Below are positions 6,504 through 8,723 of a DNA stretch of 8,723 nt, piece after piece. Position 1 is the stretch's first letter, and each line of letters starts with the position of its first letter. Source of the stretch: an uncultured Rhodospirillales bacterium (GTDB lineage: Bacteria; Pseudomonadota; Alphaproteobacteria; Acetobacterales; Acetobacteraceae); NCBI GenBank assembly GCA_903928045.1, contig CAIYPH010000052.1, forward strand, positions 1 through 8,723, written 5' to 3'. The translations under genes and the position numbers were made by a program. The notes beneath the pieces are model-generated. The model saw only the letters and a program-made list of their open reading frames with translations. It was not told where the DNA came from and did no database searches.

Positions 6504-7018
6504 GCAGGTTTCCTTCCGCCGCCGACCCCGTCGCCGGGGGGCGGGTGGGCGAAGACGGTGCGTTGTTCGATGGCCAGCACATCGGCCGGGCGGGGGAACG
6601 GGGCGGGGGCTGGTTCGCCCTCGGTGCGGGGGCGGCCGATGGCGGCGAAGAAGGTTTCGAGGCCGTTGGGCAGCAGCAGCCAGGTGAACACCAGATCCTC
6701 CGCGCCGTCATTGACGAACATGTGGACGCGGTTGCGGCCGAGGAAGAACGTGGTGCCGGGGCGCATAGGGTGGCGCTCGCCCTCGATGATGGCGTGGGCG
6801 TCGCCGGAGATGACGTGGATGATCTCCTCGCTGCGGTCATGCGCGTGCTCGCGCACGTAGCAGCCGGGCGGCACGGTCTGGCGGCCGAAACCGGCCGGGC
6901 TCTCCATCGCCACCGTATGGGGGGCGACCAGCACCTCGACGAAGCCGTTGGCCGGGACGGGCTGCCAGTGGCTGGCGGCGTCGCCGGGCTGGACGATGCT
7001 GAGGGCGCCCTGATCCAT
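6500..7018 (-). CDS. cupin domain protein, probably metal-binding
   Basis: The 172-residue protein has a single cupin barrel. Motif 1 runs through PPGCYVREHAHDRSEE, giving candidate metal ligands His58, His60 and Glu64 or Glu65. Motif 2, RPGTTFFLGRNRVHMFVN, supplies His99 and Asn103. The last 40 residues are rich in proline and glycine. Such proteins range from dioxygenases and isomerases to small-molecule sensors, so the activity is open. AGGAG at 7025-7029 lies six bases before the ATG at 7018, a good ribosome site. The stop codon overlaps the nitroreductase start by four bases, and this pairing suggests they act in one process or are at least produced together. The start is 68 bases after the small unknown gene. 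Confidence 0.88.
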   Translation of the reverse strand: MDQGALSIVQPGDAASHWQPVPANGFVEVLVAPHTVAMESPAGFGRQTVPPGCYVREHAHDRSEEIIHVISGDAHAIIEGERHPMRPGTTFFLGRNRVHMFVNDGAEDLVFTWLLLPNGLETFFAAIGRPRTEGEPAPAPFPRPADVLAIEQRTVFAHPPPGDGVGGGRKPA

Positions 7019-7024
7019 GGTGGT

Positions 7025-7029
7025 CTCCT
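7025..7029 (-). promoter_or_regulatory. Shine-Dalgarno sequence of the cupin gene
   Basis: AGGAG on the minus strand, six bases before the ATG at 7018, is one of the clearest ribosome sites in the window. It suggests the cupin is translated independently of the gene upstream. Confidence 0.7.
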
Positions 7030-7086
7030 GGGGTGAAGTGGGCGAGCCTAGACGAGTTTCCCGGCGAGATCACGGGGGGATGGCGC

Positions 7087-7509
7087 TTATTGTTTTGTTA
7101 TCGTATCTATATGGGCGCGCGTGAGCGCCCGCGTTTGCGGGGGGCTGGACGGCGCTGATCGGCAGGGCGGGGGCGCGCGGGCGGTGCGCTGCGGGGAGAG
7201 GGTCAGGCAGGCCGCACGGCGGGACGCGCCGGGCCGCTTGGACGCAGTACGGGTGTGCGGGAGGGAGCGCGCCGGCCTGATGGGGGTGGGCGGAGTCCGG
7301 GCGGCGTGTGCCATGTCGGCGAGAATGCGGGCCTCGACCCGGCGGAGTTCGGCCACCACACGGGCGTGGAGGCGGCGATCCGGGTGGTTCTCCGGCAGGT
7401 CCGCGATATCGGCGAACAGGCGATCGAACAGGGCCATCACCAGGCGCACGACCGCCAGTACGGCCGTGAGGCCGGCTGGGTGGGTTCGGGCATGGCTGGC
7501 GGATGGCAT
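7087..7509 (-). CDS. small protein of unknown function, first gene of the minus-strand cluster
   Basis: I do not recognise this 140-residue protein. Residues 12-36 form a hydrophobic or amphipathic helix (around AVLAVVRLVMALFDRLF). A second helical, charged stretch follows at about 46-70 (HARVVAELRRVEARILADM). From residue 72 the sequence becomes low-complexity, rich in Pro, Ala, Arg and Ser, and may be disordered or not truly conserved. Codons in the first half end mostly in G or C, as in neighbouring genes. Support for the gene is mainly positional: AGGAG at 7521-7525, 11 bases before the ATG at 7509, and a strong sigma-70 promoter just upstream. An internal ATG at 7437 is an alternative start. 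ORFs on the opposite strand here look like shadows. The cupin follows after 68 bases without a visible terminator. Confidence 0.55.
   Translation of the reverse strand: MPSASHARTHPAGLTAVLAVVRLVMALFDRLFADIADLPENHPDRRLHARVVAELRRVEARILADMAHAARTPPTPIRPARSLPHTRTASKRPGASRRAACLTLSPQRTARAPPPCRSAPSSPPQTRALTRAHIDTITKQ
7113..7130 (-). repeat. Perfect 6-bp GC inverted repeat near the 3' end of the small unknown gene
   Basis: GGGCGC at 7113-7118 and GCGCCC at 7125-7130 flank a six-base loop. On the minus strand the hairpin is followed by AT-rich sequence but no T-run, so it is not a standard terminator. It might stabilise or separate mRNA segments. Chance is also plausible in GC-rich DNA. Confidence 0.3.
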
Positions 7510-7538
7510 GGCGGGTCGGGCTCCTGAATGGTTTTTAT

Positions 7539-7567
7539 ATTATCGGATATGTCATCATGAATGTCAA
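7539..7567 (-). promoter_or_regulatory. Near-consensus sigma-70 promoter of the minus-strand cluster
   Basis: Read on the minus strand, TTGACA (7567-7562) is separated by exactly 17 bases from GATAAT (7544-7539). Only one base differs from the full consensus. The predicted start point, near 7531-7533, gives a leader of about 22 bases that includes the AGGAG ribosome site at 7521-7525. It would drive the small unknown gene and possibly all six minus-strand genes. Confidence 0.75.
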
Positions 7568-7575
7568 TCATGATT
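7554..7575. promoter_or_regulatory. Two TCATGA boxes overlapping the promoter, candidate operator
   Basis: TCATGA occurs at 7555-7560 and 7568-7573, 13 bases apart. The second is embedded in the perfect 10-bp palindrome AATCATGATT (7566-7575). The boxes lie in the spacer and at the -35 element of the minus-strand promoter, a position where a repressor would block RNA polymerase. They also lie in the intergenic space shared with the divergent plus-strand gene at 7661. The regulator is unknown and none is encoded in the window. Confidence 0.4.
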
Positions 7576-7660
7576 CTGTCCAGACCGCGTATTTTTTCTG
7601 GCATCTGCGGCGGCGGCGTGATGCGATGCGCGCGCGGAACACACTCGAAGCGGTTGGCAC

Positions 7661-8044
7661 ATGGATGCATCTGCGGCCGATCTGGCGGCGCTGCAAGGAC
7701 GTTGGGAGCAGGTCTCCCTGGAGGCCGACGGTATCGCCGACCCGCCCGACCCCTATTCCGGGCCCGGGGTGGTGCTGACGATCCGAGGCCATGCATTCCA
7801 CGTCCATCACCCCGGCGGCGAAACCCTGCTGCACGGCGTGTTCGAGCTGAACGCCGCCAGCGTGCCAAAAGCGGTGACCTGGATCGACGCCATCGGGGAT
7901 GACGCCGGCAAGCCTCTGCCGGCGAGCTATGAGCTGGAGCAGGACCGGTTCGTGTTCATCGCCGCCGACGCCGGCGGGCCGCGGCCGATGGTGTTTCGCA
8001 CCCGGATGGGACTGACGATGCGGGAGTTTCGGCGGTTGGGGTGA
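7661..8044 (+). CDS. TIGR03067-like domain protein of unknown function
   Basis: The 127-residue protein resembles the TIGR03067 family, small beta-rich domains first defined in planctomycetes and of unknown function. Recognisable elements are LQGRWEQVSLEADG (11-24), FELNAASVPKAVTWIDAIG (61-79), ASYELEQDRFVFIAADAG (88-105) and GPRPMVF (106-112), in the order seen in that family. There is no signal peptide or membrane segment, so it is probably cytoplasmic. The ATG at 7661 is the first available: an in-frame stop lies at 7619-7621. The ribosome site is weak. It is divergent from the minus-strand cluster, with 151 bases between the starts, and ends 11 bases before a hairpin repeat. The family assignment is from remembered motifs only. 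Confidence 0.8.
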   Translation: MDASAADLAALQGRWEQVSLEADGIADPPDPYSGPGVVLTIRGHAFHVHHPGGETLLHGVFELNAASVPKAVTWIDAIGDDAGKPLPASYELEQDRFVFIAADAGGPRPMVFRTRMGLTMREFRRLG

Positions 8045-8055
8045 GGCGAGGAAGG

Positions 8056-8192
8056 GTGTTCTTTTTGTGAACAAAAAGAACCAAAAAAACTTTCTGATCC
8101 ACCCATGCCGTTGGCGTACGTAGGCGGGATGGTTGGAGCGGCACGCAGAAAAGGAATGAAAGTTTTTTGCTTCTTTTTTTCAAAAAAGAGGC
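8056..8192. repeat. Composite of two head-to-head A/T hairpin repeats (copies 4 and 5)
   Basis: Copy 4 (minus orientation) has the perfect hairpin GTTCTTTTTGT (8058-8068), GA, ACAAAAAGAAC (8071-8081). Copy 5 (plus orientation) has GCTTC-T7 (8169-8180) opposite A6-GAGGC (8182-8192) with one wobble pair. GCGCTTCCTTC follows copy 5 at 8191-8201, as it follows copy 3 at 1709-1719. The spacing and polarity repeat those of the block at 1593-1710. The 35 bp at 8056-8090 are identical to 8689-8723. The whole 8045-8231 gap holds nothing else that I can support. Confidence 0.8.
8145..8180 (+). terminator. Putative rho-independent terminator after the TIGR03067-like gene
   Basis: GCAGAAA (8145-8151) can pair with TTTTTGC (8164-8170), with one G-U pair, and TTC plus seven T residues follow to 8180. 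The stem is weaker than that of the glpD terminator. It has the same place within the composite repeat. Confidence 0.45.
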
Positions 8193-8218
8193 GCTTCCTT
8201 CACTTAACGACCGAGCAT

Positions 8219-8224
8219 GGAGGG
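8219..8224 (+). promoter_or_regulatory. Shine-Dalgarno sequence deciding the GFA-family start
   Basis: GGAGGG lies seven bases before the ATG at 8232. It overlaps the in-frame upstream ATG at 8217, which has no ribosome site of its own. The shorter start is therefore preferred. Confidence 0.75.
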
Positions 8225-8231
8225 CCCCAGC

Positions 8232-8663
8232 ATGAAACTCCCACAGCACGGCGGCTGCATCTGCGGCGCGGTGCGCTACCGGATCACCGAAGCGCCCGTC
8301 TCGGTCTATACCTGCCACTGCACCGACTGCCAGCGCGCCACGGTCAGCGCCTTCTCGATCGGCGTGGTGGTGCCGGCGGGGGCGTTCCACTTGAGCGGGA
8401 AGGCGCTGGTGGGCCTGCCGGGCGGCGTGACCGCAAGCGGGCGGCAGAAAACGCGCTGGGCCTGCCCGGATTGCGGCATATGTATCTCCGGAGGGCCGAA
8501 GTTCGGCAGCGAACCGCCGGGCACGCAGCGGATCGTGCGCGGCGGGACGCTGGATGATACGTCCTGGCTGCGGCCGACCCGGCATTTATGGACCCGGAGC
8601 AAGCAGAGCTGGGTGGTGCTGCCCGATGGGGATGAGATTTTCGAGACCGCGCCGGGGGGATGA
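8232..8663 (+). CDS. GFA/CENP-V family zinc-binding protein
   Basis: The 143-residue protein belongs to the family named after glutathione-dependent formaldehyde-activating enzyme (Gfa). All seven zinc-ligand cysteines of the family are present: Cys9 and Cys11 (CICG), Cys28, Cys30 and Cys33 (CHCTDC), and Cys78 and Cys81 (CPDC). The family fold is built around two zinc sites. Gfa itself was proposed to speed the joining of formaldehyde and glutathione, but most relatives have no proven activity, so the formaldehyde role is only a possibility here. The start at 8232 is set by a strong GGAGGG site; the ATG at 8217 would add five residues. The gene stands alone between hairpin repeats at 8056-8192 and 8689-8723. 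Confidence 0.9.
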   Translation: MKLPQHGGCICGAVRYRITEAPVSVYTCHCTDCQRATVSAFSIGVVVPAGAFHLSGKALVGLPGGVTASGRQKTRWACPDCGICISGGPKFGSEPPGTQRIVRGGTLDDTSWLRPTRHLWTRSKQSWVVLPDGDEIFETAPGG

Positions 8664-8688
8664 GGGGCGTTCAGGGCAGGAGGAAAGC

Positions 8689-8723
8689 GTGTTCTTTTTG
8701 TGAACAAAAAGAACCAAAAAAAC
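8689..8723 (-). repeat. A/T hairpin repeat, copy 6 (minus orientation, at the window edge)
   Basis: GTTCTTTTTGT (8691-8701), GA, ACAAAAAGAAC (8704-8714) form a perfect hairpin, followed by CAAAAAAAC. All 35 bases are identical to 8056-8090. It begins 25 bases after the GFA-family stop codon. By analogy with the two complete composites, a plus-oriented partner probably lies just beyond the window. Confidence 0.75.

Noticed and set aside
4586..6860. Plus-strand open frames at 4586-5818 and 5736-6860 opposite the methyltransferase, channel, nitroreductase and cupin.
   Set aside because: Glycine-rich shadow translations. The minus-strand genes have family motifs and compact junctions.
7121..7573. 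Plus-strand open frames at 7121-7573 and 7255-7527.
   Set aside because: No ribosome site or motif, and Arg/Gly-rich composition. The minus strand has both a promoter and a ribosome site for its frame.
1..8723. CRISPR array, insertion sequence or tRNA gene.
   Set aside because: The repeats are self-complementary, irregularly spaced and flank genes. No transposase frame, spacer array or cloverleaf-like sequence was seen.

Overview
The window is GC-rich DNA (about two thirds G+C by eye) with AT-rich intergenic islands. Protein styles (GcvT-fused flavin dehydrogenase, KirBac channel, GlpD, an alphaproteobacterial SAM methyltransferase family) point to an alphaproteobacterium. The dispersed poly-T/poly-A hairpins between genes are what I remember from Acetobacteraceae-type genomes, so that family is my best guess, but I could not verify it. 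No rRNA, tRNA, CRISPR array, transposase or phage gene is visible.

Layout. (1) 77-1573, plus strand: glpD, aerobic glycerol-3-phosphate dehydrogenase, with an A/T hairpin repeat upstream at the window edge. (2) 1593-1710: a composite of two head-to-head hairpin repeats between convergent genes; each half reads as a rho-independent terminator for one strand. (3) 7509 down to 1732, minus strand: six closely packed genes. In transcription order they are a small unknown protein, a cupin, a nitroreductase (4-bp ATGA overlap with the cupin), a KirBac-type potassium channel (4-bp gap), a SAM-dependent methyltransferase (15-bp gap) and a dimethylglycine/sarcosine dehydrogenase-like enzyme (31-bp gap). 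A near-consensus sigma-70 promoter (TTGACA, 17 bp, GATAAT) lies just upstream of the small unknown gene and overlaps two TCATGA boxes. A second, extended -10 promoter (TGCTATAAT) sits so close to the methyltransferase start that a transcript from it would be leaderless. (4) 7661-8044, plus strand: a small TIGR03067-like protein. (5) 8056-8192: a second composite of paired hairpin repeats. (6) 8232-8663, plus strand: a GFA/CENP-V-type zinc protein with all seven family cysteines, followed by another hairpin repeat at the right edge that is identical over 35 bp to the one at 8056.

Functionally the minus-strand block is a mixed redox/C1/ion-transport cluster with no single obvious pathway. The dehydrogenase oxidises N-methyl amines, and its GcvT half probably passes the one-carbon unit to tetrahydrofolate. 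The nitroreductase is a flavin oxidoreductase of unknown substrate, the cupin probably binds a metal, and the channel would conduct K+. The most notable non-coding features are the paired hairpin repeats that bracket the transcription units, the promoter/operator region around 7540-7575, and the possible leaderless internal promoter at 4901-4909. I did not find convincing evidence of a wholly new multi-gene system.
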